This document shows positions 28,424-36,987 of a stretch of 64,000 nt of DNA, piece after piece; the first letter of the stretch is position 1; the number at the start of each line of letters is the position of its first letter. The stretch spans positions 2,096,001 to 2,160,000 of the forward strand of contig CP143259.1 in the NCBI GenBank assembly GCA_036321625.1, in the 5' to 3' direction. Below the pieces are notes generated by a model. The model was not told the origin of the DNA. It did not search any database and saw nothing but the letters and a program-made list of their open reading frames with translations. Source of the DNA: Peptoniphilaceae bacterium AMB_02 (GTDB taxonomy: Bacteria > Bacillota > Clostridia > Tissierellales > Peptoniphilaceae). A program made the position numbers and the translations under genes.

Positions 28424-29125
28424 ATGAGTTATGTAGAAATGATCGATTCTTCCAAGTTTTATAAAATGGGAGACCTTGGGATTATAGCTAACAATAAAAT
28501 CAACTTTAAAATAGAAAAAGGCGAACTCGTAGTTATCGTAGGTCCCTCAGGTGCAGGTAAATCGACTGTACTGAATATACTTGGAGGGATGGATAAAAAT
28601 GACGAAGGCAGTGTTATAGTTGACGGGAAAAATATCTCTAAATTAAACGAGCATGATTTGACTACGTATAGACGTTATGATGTGGGTTTTGTATTTCAGT
28701 TCTATAATTTGGTTCCAAATTTAACAGCAAAGGAAAATGTAGAGCTTGCATCTCAAATAGTACCTGATGCACTCAATGTAGACGAGGTCATGGAAAAGGT
28801 TGGATTGGAGCACAGAAAAGATAATTTCCCCGCACAATTATCGGGAGGAGAACAGCAAAGGGTGGCTATTGCCAGAGCTTTGGCTAAAAACCCAAAATTG
28901 CTGCTATGCGACGAGCCGACAGGAGCTCTTGATTACAAGACAGGTAAATCAATTCTAAAACTATTACAAAACACTTGCAGAGAAACAGGAACAACCGTAA
29001 TTATAATTACACATAATCAAGCAATCACACCAATTGCCGATAGGATTATAGAAATAAACGATGCCAGAGTCAGAAATATTACAGTAAATGAAAGGCCTGT
29101 ATCAATAGACGAGATAGAATGGTAG
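28424..29125 (+). CDS. ABC transporter ATP-binding protein (MacB/LolD type)
   Basis: This 233-residue ATPase pairs with FtsX-type permeases. It has Walker [11 protein letters not shown]-loop [10 protein letters not shown], signature [15 protein letters not shown], Walker [13 protein letters not shown] and the switch His in IITHN. The frame opens at 28403 without a ribosome site. The ATG at 28424 follows AAGGATGGTGGAA, so I use it. The permease gene follows six bases downstream. Such pairs act as mechanotransmission machines or exporters at the membrane, not classical importers. Confidence 0.93.
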   Translation: MSYVEMIDSSKFYKMGDLGIIANNKINFKIEKGELVVIVGPSGAGKSTVLNILGGMDKNDEGSVIVDGKNISKLNEHDLTTYRRYDVGFVFQFYNLVPNLTAKENVELASQIVPDALNVDEVMEKVGLEHRKDNFPAQLSGGEQQRVAIARALAKNPKLLLCDEPTGALDYKTGKSILKLLQNTCRETGTTVIIITHNQAITPIADRIIEINDARVRNITVNERPVSIDEIEW

Positions 29126-29131
29126 GATATT

Positions 29132-32100
29132 ATGAAGAAATCAGCTCTTAACAAAGATATAATTAAAGAGTTTTTTAAATCACGGTCCAGAGTACTTTCC
29201 ATTATTGCTATGGTCGCTCTTGGCGCGCTTGCAGTTATTGGTTTGACTGTAACCGGTCCGACTATGAGAGAGACTATTGAAAAAAGACTGGTCGATTATA
29301 ATATTTCCGACCTGATTGTGCAATCCACTTACGGACTGGATTATGAAGATCGTGCAGCAATCGATAGAACCAAGGGTTTTAAAAAAGTCGAATATGGTTA
29401 TCAGCAGGATATTGTAATAAAAGGCACTGACAATCTCATCAGGTTGGAATCGATTGGTGAGACAATGCCTAAATATAAGGTAGTGGAGGGAAGACTCCCG
29501 GATAAGATTGGTGAGCTCGCAATAGATGCTCACCTGCCGGATGAATCCATCAAAGTCGGACAGACGATAGGTGTTCTTAAGGGAAATACTGACCCGATTA
29601 AAGACGAACTTAAAACCGATGTTTTTAAAATTGTAGGCAAGGTGGAATCACCTGAATACATCAATATAAATATTAAAGGCAGAAGCAGTTATGGTAAGGG
29701 ACAGTTAGATGGATTTGCAATTGCTATCGAAGAAAACTTTGATCTTGAAGTTTTCACAATAGCCAGAATACTACTTGATGAAACCTCAAATTTATATAAA
29801 TATACGAGTGAATATAATAGTATATCAGAAAAATATAAAAGTGATCTCACATCTAATTTAGAAGATCGTCCAGAAAAAAGACTGGCGAAAATAAAAGATG
29901 ATGCAGAAAAAGAGATTAAAGATGCTCAAGAAAAAATCGACGATGCGAAAACCGAGATCTCCGATGCAGAAAAGAAACTGAAAGATGCCAGAGCCGAGCT
30001 TGATGATGCTCTCGTAAAGTACTATGACGGTAAGGAAGAATACGAAAGAGAAACTACCAAGGCTAAGAATGATATAGATAAAGCCAGAGTCGAACTGGCA
30101 GATGCCAAGAAAAAGCTGGATGATGGTCGTAAAGAGTACAATGATGGTGTCGAGAAGTTTAACAAAGAAATAGGCGATGCCGAGAAGAAAATCGAGGATG
30201 CAAAAAAAGAGCTCGCCGATGCAAAAATAAAACTGGATGACGGTTATGAAGAGTACGAAAAAGGTTTAAGTGAATACAATGACGAAATCTCAAAAGCTGA
30301 AACTAAATTAAATGATGCAAAAAAAGAACTGGATGATGCCAGAAAAAAACTTGATGACGGATGGAAAGAATATAATGACGGAGTAGAAGAATTCGAAAGG
30401 GAAATTGCAAAAGCCGAGAATGATATCATAGATGCAGAAAACCAACTTGACGATGCTAGAAAAAAACTCGATGATGGTTATCGTAGAATCGAATCTGAAG
30501 AACAAAAACTTAAAGCCGGTTGGGACGAATATAATTCAGGACTTGCAGAACTTGAAGCACAAAGACCGGCACTGGAAGCTGCAAAGGCACAGCTGGATGC
30601 CGCTCAGGCTCAAATTGACATGGGCTATCAAGAACTTAATTCCAATGAACAAGCCTTAATTGTTCAAAAAAATCAGTTGGAACAAGCAAAGGCAGGCATT
30701 GAACAGCAAATTCAGCATCAGCAAGCGATTATCGATAATCCTGAATCGACACCGGAAGAAATAGCTGCAGCTCAAGCTGCTCTTATCGCACTTCAAGCAC
30801 AATTAGCCGAGATAAATGGCGGTTTAGCGGATGTTGAAACCGGTCTGGCTCAAATAGCTCTTTTAGACCAAAGCCAAGCTGACCTCAATCGTAAGAAAGA
30901 GGAGTTTAATGTCGGATACCAGCAATTCTTGGCTGCCGAGCAACAATTAATCTCAGCTAAAGCTAAGCTGGAAGCAGGAGAAATAGAAATTGCAAAAGCA
31001 AAAAATGAATTAAATGTTGGGGAATTTGAGTATTCTCAGGGTCTTAAAAAGCTGGAGGAAGGTAAAAACACTCTTGCTTCCGAAAAAATAAATGGCAAAC
31101 AAAAGCTAAATGATGCACTTAATGAACTTGACGATGGAGAAGTCAAATATAGTGACGGAAAGGCCGAATACGACAAAGGCCTTGAGGAATTCAATGAAGA
31201 AAAGGCCAAGGGAGAAAAGAAACTTGCAGATGCAAAAATAGAACTGGATGATGGCCAAAAAGAATACGATGACGGTCTTAAAGAGTTAGTAGAAGCAGAA
31301 GAAAAATTAGCCTCCGAAAAGAGCAAAGGTGAAAAAGAGCTAAAGGATGCTCTGGACGAATTAAATGATGGAGAGAAAAAATACACTGACGGATTAAAAG
31401 AACTGGAGGACGGTATTGCTGAATACAATAGCGAGGTTGCAAAAGGAAGAGCTGAACTTGAAGATGCTTACAATAAGATTTTAGACGGTGAAGAAGAATA
31501 TAAAGATGGATTAAAGGAATTTAAAGACAAGACTAAGGATGCCGATGCTAAAATCTCCGATGGAGAAACTGAAATAGCCGATGCAAGAAAAGATCTGGCA
31601 AAATTGAAGTTACCTAAGTATTTCGTTACGGGTATTAATGATAATGTGGGAATATATACCTACATAGGCAACTCCAGAAGAATGGATATGCTGGCACTCA
31701 TATTCCCTATTTTCTTCTATGCTATTGCAATGCTGGTCACCGTAACGACGATGTCCAGAATGGTAGAAGAGCAGCGAACTCAAATAGGCACATTGAAGTC
31801 ATTAGGATATAGTACCGGCAGCATACAAAAGAAATTCCTAATCTATGGTGCACTGCCTGCTACATTGGGTGCAATAATAGGAATAGTCTTTGGACATACT
31901 CTTCTTGCCGAGATGATTTTCAAAGCTTATTCGACCGGTTTCGTAGTCGGTGAGATGCAGCTGAAACCTTATCCACAGTTTGTAATACTTGCATTTACTG
32001 TTTCCGTTTCACTTATAGTCCTTACTTCCCTATTTACTACCAATAGGACATTGAAACATAATGCAGCTCAATTACTAAGACCTAAGACGCCAAAGAGCGG

Positions 32101-33301
32101 AACCAGAATTTTCCTTGAAAGGATTAAACCTATTTGGAATAGGTTGTCATTCTTATACAAAGTAACTGCAAGAAATATATTCAGATACAAGGCCAGAATG
32201 ACGATGACGATAATTGGAGTTGCAGGTTGTACAGCACTCTTATTTATGGGATTCGGGATCAAGGATTCCATCACGCAGATAAAACCTCTTCAATACAATG
32301 AAATCATCCACTATAATTTGGCTCCGATAATCGATGATGAAGCTGATAAAGCTGATATTGATAAGGTAAATGAAATTCTGAAAACAGATGATAATATAGA
32401 TAAACATACTGATGTACGCTATGAATCCGGACTTGTCGAACTTACAGGAAGACCGGATCAGGAAGTCAGTATCATAACTGTATTTGACGATATCGCATTT
32501 AAGGAATTCGTAAGTTTACGGAACAGAAAAGACGGAAAACCTATTTCTCTAAGTAGTAGTGAGATAGTACTTACCGAAAAACTCGCTAAGCTGCTAAAGC
32601 TAAAAGTTGGAGATGACTTTTCATTAGAAGATAAGGATAATGACATCAGGAAGTTAAAAGTAGGTGCCATAACCGAAAACTATGTTAACCATGGAATCTA
32701 CCTAACTCCTAAAGCTTACAAAGAAATCTTTGGGAAAGATTCAGAAATGAACGCAAAACTTCTTATCATGAATAATAAGAACAGTACAAACGAAAAGGTA
32801 ATCACTGAACTCGTTTCAAAGCTCATGTCACAAAAAGCTGTACTGTCAATTGTCGATATGACTAGGGTGAATTACCAGATAGGAGAACTTTTAAATTCAC
32901 TGAATCTAATTGTATTGGTACTCATCGCCATATCCTCAACGCTGGCCATAGTTGTACTTTATAATCTTACCAATATAAATGTAAGCGAGAGAATAAGAGA
33001 GCTTTCAACGATAAAAGTCCTCGGATTCTACTCAATGGAAGTAACCTCATATGTGTATAGAGAAACCTTCTTCTTAACAATTATAGGTATAATCGGTGGC
33101 TACCTGGCCGGTCATATTCTCCATTGGTTTATAATTAATGCATTGGTACCTGAAAATATTATGATGTCGCCAAGAGTTCTGCTTTCTAATTATTTAGTCT
33201 CAGCACTTATAACCTTGGTATTGTCAATAATAGTAATGTTTTTGATGCATAGAAAACTAAGGAAAGTTGACATGGTAGAAGCATTGAAAGCTATCGAATA
33301 A
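29132..33301 (+). CDS. FtsX-like ABC permease with a giant extracytoplasmic coiled coil
   Basis: This 1389-residue membrane protein has a first helix at about residues 18-40 and a MacB-type extracytoplasmic domain to about 240. A highly charged heptad-rich coiled coil follows, from about 240 to 825. It is built from repeats such as AKKKLDDGRKEYNDGVE and KELDDARKKLDDG, with a Gln/Ala-rich section near 490-640. Two FtsX-like membrane blocks come next, beginning about 850 and 1270, separated by a second outside domain. The paired ATPase lies directly upstream. The coiled coil would reach far out from the membrane and could contact wall or surface partners. The substrate is unknown. A hairpin terminator follows the stop. 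Confidence 0.88.
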   Translation: MKKSALNKDIIKEFFKSRSRVLSIIAMVALGALAVIGLTVTGPTMRETIEKRLVDYNISDLIVQSTYGLDYEDRAAIDRTKGFKKVEYGYQQDIVIKGTDNLIRLESIGETMPKYKVVEGRLPDKIGELAIDAHLPDESIKVGQTIGVLKGNTDPIKDELKTDVFKIVGKVESPEYININIKGRSSYGKGQLDGFAIAIEENFDLEVFTIARILLDETSNLYKYTSEYNSISEKYKSDLTSNLEDRPEKRLAKIKDDAEKEIKDAQEKIDDAKTEISDAEKKLKDARAELDDALVKYYDGKEEYERETTKAKNDIDKARVELADAKKKLDDGRKEYNDGVEKFNKEIGDAEKKIEDAKKELADAKIKLDDGYEEYEKGLSEYNDEISKAETKLNDAKKELDDARKKLDDGWKEYNDGVEEFEREIAKAENDIIDAENQLDDARKKLDDGYRRIESEEQKLKAGWDEYNSGLAELEAQRPALEAAKAQLDAAQAQIDMGYQELNSNEQALIVQKNQLEQAKAGIEQQIQHQQAIIDNPESTPEEIAAAQAALIALQAQLAEINGGLADVETGLAQIALLDQSQADLNRKKEEFNVGYQQFLAAEQQLISAKAKLEAGEIEIAKAKNELNVGEFEYSQGLKKLEEGKNTLASEKINGKQKLNDALNELDDGEVKYSDGKAEYDKGLEEFNEEKAKGEKKLADAKIELDDGQKEYDDGLKELVEAEEKLASEKSKGEKELKDALDELNDGEKKYTDGLKELEDGIAEYNSEVAKGRAELEDAYNKILDGEEEYKDGLKEFKDKTKDADAKISDGETEIADARKDLAKLKLPKYFVTGINDNVGIYTYIGNSRRMDMLALIFPIFFYAIAMLVTVTTMSRMVEEQRTQIGTLKSLGYSTGSIQKKFLIYGALPATLGAIIGIVFGHTLLAEMIFKAYSTGFVVGEMQLKPYPQFVILAFTVSVSLIVLTSLFTTNRTLKHNAAQLLRPKTPKSGTRIFLERIKPIWNRLSFLYKVTARNIFRYKARMTMTIIGVAGCTALLFMGFGIKDSITQIKPLQYNEIIHYNLAPIIDDEADKADIDKVNEILKTDDNIDKHTDVRYESGLVELTGRPDQEVSIITVFDDIAFKEFVSLRNRKDGKPISLSSSEIVLTEKLAKLLKLKVGDDFSLEDKDNDIRKLKVGAITENYVNHGIYLTPKAYKEIFGKDSEMNAKLLIMNNKNSTNEKVITELVSKLMSQKAVLSIVDMTRVNYQIGELLNSLNLIVLVLIAISSTLAIVVLYNLTNINVSERIRELSTIKVLGFYSMEVTSYVYRETFFLTIIGIIGGYLAGHILHWFIINALVPENIMMSPRVLLSNYLVSALITLVLSIIVMFLMHRKLRKVDMVEALKAIE

Positions 33302-33337
33302 TTGTAAATTGAGTCGTTAAATCGTTCCACATATTCT

Positions 33338-33366
33338 AAAGGACCCATCGAAAAGATGGGTCCTTT
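33338..33366 (+). terminator. Terminator after the ABC permease
   Basis: A 12-base stem (AAAGGACCCATC / GATGGGTCCTTT) with a 5-base loop is followed by a T-run, 37 bases past the permease stop. Confidence 0.9.
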
Positions 33367-33453
33367 TTTACATAAAAATGAATGATGCAAACTTAAAATT
33401 TTCAAGTAAATACGTAAAAACCTTAAAATAACTAATCATTAGACTTAGATATA

Positions 33454-34359
33454 CTAGCCTTTCCTAATATAATTGTATGCTTCAATGCCGGCTAGCGTTC
33501 CATCAGAAACAGCAGTAGATATTTGCCTCATCTCTTTTACATTAATATCTCCACATGAATATACTCCCGGAATGCTCGTCCTTATACCATCTGATTTTAT
33601 ATAACCGTCTTCCATTTCAAGTAAATCAATAAATAAACTGCTATTAGGAGTCTGTCCTATATATGCGAAAACGAGATATGGACCATCGGCATATTGTTTA
33701 ACCTTACCCGTAACTATATCGATTATATTGACTTCCGTTATTTCATCTTTATCGACTTTCAAACTTTCAAGCTCTGAAGATGTATGGACTATAAACTTAT
33801 CATTGTTTTCAATCTGTTCTTTAAATTCATGAATTGTAAGTAGTGCGTTTTGATTTTGTACAATATGAACTCTCCTTGCGTATCTTGCCAGACTTATTGC
33901 TTCCTTACAAGCCCCATCGCTTCCTCCTAGCACAAAAACTTCCTTATCTTTTGCATCAGCAATTTTCTCATAGACATTGGGCTTGATTAAATATCCATCT
34001 GTTTTATCAATTGGTGGTAATTTTGGCTCAGAACCTGTAGCGATGATGATAGTTTTTGCTTCATACTTTGAATTAGAAGTATAAACGGTCTTTATTTCAC
34101 CTTCCAATTCAACCTTTTCCACTTTTTCAAATATTACTTTGGTATCATTTGAGTTTAGCTGTTCTTCAAGCTTTATTCCAAAACTCTCACCTGACTCATC
34201 TGTATCCAAACCGGGATAATGGCTCACTATTGTAGTCAAAGTTATCAGACCTCCTATCCTGTTCTTTTCAAATAGAAGTACTTCTAAACCTCTGGCTCTT
34301 GCATAATTGGCAGCGGCTACCCCAGCGGGTCCTCCACCTATAATTATTACATCTATCAT
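33454..34359 (-). CDS. Thioredoxin-reductase-like FAD/NAD(P)H oxidoreductase without CxxC
   Basis: This 301-residue class II pyridine nucleotide flavoprotein has an N-terminal FAD motif (IIGGGPAGVAAA), a second dinucleotide motif (VFVLGGSDGACKEA) and the C-terminal FAD segment GVYSCGDI. Where TrxB has its redox CxxC, between the ATGSEP and GGSDG motifs, this protein reads YLIKPNVYEKIADA with no cysteine pair. It is thus unlikely to reduce thioredoxin. It resembles the TrxR-like ferredoxin/flavodoxin-NADP reductases instead. The true electron acceptor is unknown. It is monocistronic. Confidence 0.85.
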   Translation of the reverse strand: MIDVIIIGGGPAGVAAANYARARGLEVLLFEKNRIGGLITLTTIVSHYPGLDTDESGESFGIKLEEQLNSNDTKVIFEKVEKVELEGEIKTVYTSNSKYEAKTIIIATGSEPKLPPIDKTDGYLIKPNVYEKIADAKDKEVFVLGGSDGACKEAISLARYARRVHIVQNQNALLTIHEFKEQIENNDKFIVHTSSELESLKVDKDEITEVNIIDIVTGKVKQYADGPYLVFAYIGQTPNSSLFIDLLEMEDGYIKSDGIRTSIPGVYSCGDINVKEMRQISTAVSDGTLAGIEAYNYIRKG

Positions 34360-34462
34360 TTCTTCAATCCTCCGAATTTTATTAAGTTAGACATTGGTAA
34401 CCAGTTTTATTTTATCATATTTGGGATTTTTATTTCAATATTTATGAATAGTGGATTACGGC

Positions 34463-34491
34463 TTTACGCTTTTACATGCTTATGCTATAAT
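34463..34491 (+). promoter_or_regulatory. Promoter of the MFS transporter gene
   Basis: TTTACG (34463-34468), a 17-base spacer and an extended -10, TGC-TATAAT (34486-34491). It lies inside the longest possible open frame and so sets the real start downstream of it. Confidence 0.7.
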
Positions 34492-34534
34492 GTATCGAAG
34501 TGTTGCGATATTTTGTTCTAAGGGAGTGATTTGT

Positions 34535-35767
34535 TTGGAAAAGAGAATTATTAGATTATTTATCGGTACCATAGTCCTATTAATGTCAGGACTTATGTAC
34601 GCTTGGTCAGTTTTATCAATTCCGATAAAGCTCGATTTGCCGAGTATTAATCAAGGTCAAATATCATTGGTATTTTCATTTGCAATGGCTTCATTTTGTC
34701 TAGGTGGATTAGCTAATGGACTATTAAAAATATTAGGACGAGGAAAAATTTCAATATTTCTGGCGACGATATTGATGCCCTTAGGCTACATAATAAGTTC
34801 GTTATCAACAGACATTACCCAAATTACAGTAGGCTATGGAATTCTCGTAGGTTTTTCAGTCGGTATTGTATATGCTTACATACTGAGCAATATTACCTGC
34901 TTATTTCCCGGAAAACAAGGTATCATCTCCGGTATTTTGCTATTCGGTTTCGGTATGAGCAGTTTGGTTTTTGGACCGATTTATACTAAATTGGTAGCTG
35001 GTAGTCCGGATTTGTGGAGAACACTATTCAGATATTATGGAGTGATAATGCTGGCAGTACTATTTCTATCAGCCATTTTTATTCCCGATCAAAATCCGAA
35101 AAAAGATAATATAGAAGATAGTACATCGACCAGACCAAGTTCCATGGTAGGTACGAGTGCATTTTGGATTATATTTCTGTTTTGCTTAATAGCATCGGGC
35201 ACAGGTTTAGCCATAATATCTCAAGGAGCCAATATAGTAAGCACAAGCATTAGAAATATTTCTCCGGAAAAAATAGCATTATATATCGGAATTATATCCA
35301 TCTCAAATGGATTCGGAAGAATTCTGGTAGGTCATCTTTTTGATACATTGGGATATCTTTTCAGCATGAGATTTATTACAATTACAGCATTATTATCACA
35401 GCTATTACTCATACTCAATACGTCCATCGGATCAAATACCTTAATACTTATAGCTTTTATACTACTTGGAATATCGTATGGAGGAGCACCAAGCTTCAAC
35501 TCTGCAATAGCAATAAAACTATTTGGTCAAAGATACTACTCCATAAACCTTTCACTGCTGAACTTACAGCTCTTAATAGCATCTACATTCAGCACTATTT
35601 CCGGCAATCTTTTCGATAAATACAACTCCTATCTCCCGACATTTTATTTATCCATAGGAGCAGTATTAATTGCCTTTATTCTGATATATTTCATGCAAAA
35701 AAGTGTGGAAACAATAGAAAAGTCAGTCGAAAAAAACATAAGGCATAAACAGGCTCAAAAAGCCTAA
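34535..35767 (+). CDS. MFS transporter, oxalate/formate antiporter (OFA)-like
   Basis: This 410-residue major facilitator has twelve predicted helices. Its N-terminus, GLMYAWSVLSIPI, and the GFSVGIVYAYILSN stretch are typical of the OFA branch, which moves small carboxylates. An upstream ATG (34451) would add 28 residues but lies before the promoter. I therefore start at the TTG at 34535, nine bases after AAGGGAG, giving MEKRIIRLFIG. The tail is basic. The substrate cannot be read from sequence; the family name does not prove oxalate transport. Confidence 0.8.
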   Translation: MEKRIIRLFIGTIVLLMSGLMYAWSVLSIPIKLDLPSINQGQISLVFSFAMASFCLGGLANGLLKILGRGKISIFLATILMPLGYIISSLSTDITQITVGYGILVGFSVGIVYAYILSNITCLFPGKQGIISGILLFGFGMSSLVFGPIYTKLVAGSPDLWRTLFRYYGVIMLAVLFLSAIFIPDQNPKKDNIEDSTSTRPSSMVGTSAFWIIFLFCLIASGTGLAIISQGANIVSTSIRNISPEKIALYIGIISISNGFGRILVGHLFDTLGYLFSMRFITITALLSQLLLILNTSIGSNTLILIAFILLGISYGGAPSFNSAIAIKLFGQRYYSINLSLLNLQLLIASTFSTISGNLFDKYNSYLPTFYLSIGAVLIAFILIYFMQKSVETIEKSVEKNIRHKQAQKA

Positions 35768-35842
35768 AATCTAAATCAAAGTCTTATTTCAATCAATAAT
35801 TATTTTTTATATTAGGATTCTGACTCGCTTCATTATAAAAAA

Positions 35843-35871
35843 GAATGCCCGAATTATTTATTCGGGCATTC
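35843..35871 (-). terminator. Terminator overlapping the end of the patatin gene
   Basis: A 12-base perfect stem (GAATGCCCGAAT / ATTCGGGCATTC) is followed by six T on the minus strand. Its upstream arm is formed by the last four codons and stop of the lipase gene. Confidence 0.9.
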
Positions 35872-36742
35872 CTAGGAATTGTTTAAGGTCATTTATTTGT
35901 CTGTTTCCTTGATTTATTCCAAGTTGGTACATTTCTTCCAATTTTTTTATGTCTTTTTCCCTATTGTCGATTGGCATTGAATCCGGATAGATTACAAATG
36001 CTTTGTTCTCTCTTTCCAGTTGTTTGATGTATTCCATTGTTTTGTTGTATTCAATGTATCTGTTCATTATAGTTTCCAATGTCTTTGGATAGCTTTTAAA
36101 TAGTCTTTTTAATATTCTCTTTCTGTTTGGAGGTCCTTTTATATATCCTTTTTCTCTGGTTAAAACTATTACAAATTTCTCAAATCCCCTATTCATGGCA
36201 GCATCTAGCGCTATTCCACATTGGATTCCTCCATCTATATACATTTCACCTTTTACTTTTGTCGGAGGCATAAAAATCGGAAGGCTGGAACTGGCTCTGA
36301 CCATCAGCATGAGGTCTTCCATTTTCTCAACATCTTTTCTGGACCAGTATACCAATTCAGATCTATCCATATTAAAGGCCCCGATGTCAAAATCAGCCTC
36401 ATTATTTAGGAAGTTTTCAAAATTATATGGCAGTGTACTTCCGGGCAGGCAGGATTCACAATAGATGTACTGGGCATTGAAAAAACCCTTGCCTCTTAAG
36501 AAAGTCCTCCAGCCACCAAATTCAGGATCTTTTACAAAGTCTACGAATGAGGCTTTGGTTCTCTTTTTGTCTCTAGATAGATAATTGAGTGTACAGCTTG
36601 AACCTGCAGAGATTCCGGCAATATAGTTGAAGTATAATTCATTTTCTAAAAGTGTATTTACTATTCCTGAGGTAAAGCTTGCTCTCATTCCTCCACCTTC
36701 AAATATCAATGCCGTATCAAATATATTACTCTTTAATTCCAT
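35858..36742 (-). CDS. Patatin-like phospholipase family protein
   Basis: This 294-residue serine lipase-like protein has an oxyanion loop EGGGMRASFTSG, nucleophile elbow GISAGSS and a catalytic DGG in MYIDGGIQCG, completing the Ser-Asp dyad. It resembles the YjjU/RssA-type cytoplasmic patatins. Its likely role is acyl-ester hydrolysis of lipids, but the natural substrate is unknown. The start has GGTGAT before ATG. It stands alone, with its own terminator formed partly from its last codons. Confidence 0.88.
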   Translation of the reverse strand: MELKSNIFDTALIFEGGGMRASFTSGIVNTLLENELYFNYIAGISAGSSCTLNYLSRDKKRTKASFVDFVKDPEFGGWRTFLRGKGFFNAQYIYCESCLPGSTLPYNFENFLNNEADFDIGAFNMDRSELVYWSRKDVEKMEDLMLMVRASSSLPIFMPPTKVKGEMYIDGGIQCGIALDAAMNRGFEKFVIVLTREKGYIKGPPNRKRILKRLFKSYPKTLETIMNRYIEYNKTMEYIKQLERENKAFVIYPDSMPIDNREKDIKKLEEMYQLGINQGNRQINDLKQFLGMPE

Positions 36743-36937
36743 AATATCACCATTTCTATATTCATAATTTTTCAGCTCTACAATTTTTTTAATATTGCAC
36801 TCTATATTATAACAGATTAATAAATCCTTTTAGTAATTGTATTGAGTTTGATTATTAAACTTTTTCATTTCCGAGCTTACATTTTTATATTATAACAGAT
36901 GTTCTTTACAACTTAAACTTTTGAATTTTATTAACAA

Positions 36938-36976
36938 AAAAAGAACCCAAGTAAAATCACTCTTACTTGAGTCCTT
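36938..36976 (-). terminator. Terminator after hutH
   Basis: A GGACTCAAGTAA / TTACTTGGGTTC stem with a short loop and a seven-T run on the minus strand lies just past the hutH stop. Confidence 0.85.
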
Positions 36977-36987
36977 GTGTTTTAGTA

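Noticed and set aside
31036-31428. Ser/Phe-rich minus-strand ORF opposite the coiled coil
   Set aside because: Antisense of Glu/Lys-rich heptads automatically gives Ser/Phe-rich open frames; no independent coding evidence.
29849-31607. The permease repeats as a CRISPR-like or tandem DNA repeat array
   Set aside because: Similarity is at the protein level with varied codons and spacing, without constant repeats or unique spacers. No CRISPR array was seen anywhere in the window.
33454-34359. Thioredoxin reductase trxB
   Set aside because: The redox CxxC is absent, so only the broader flavoprotein family is claimed.
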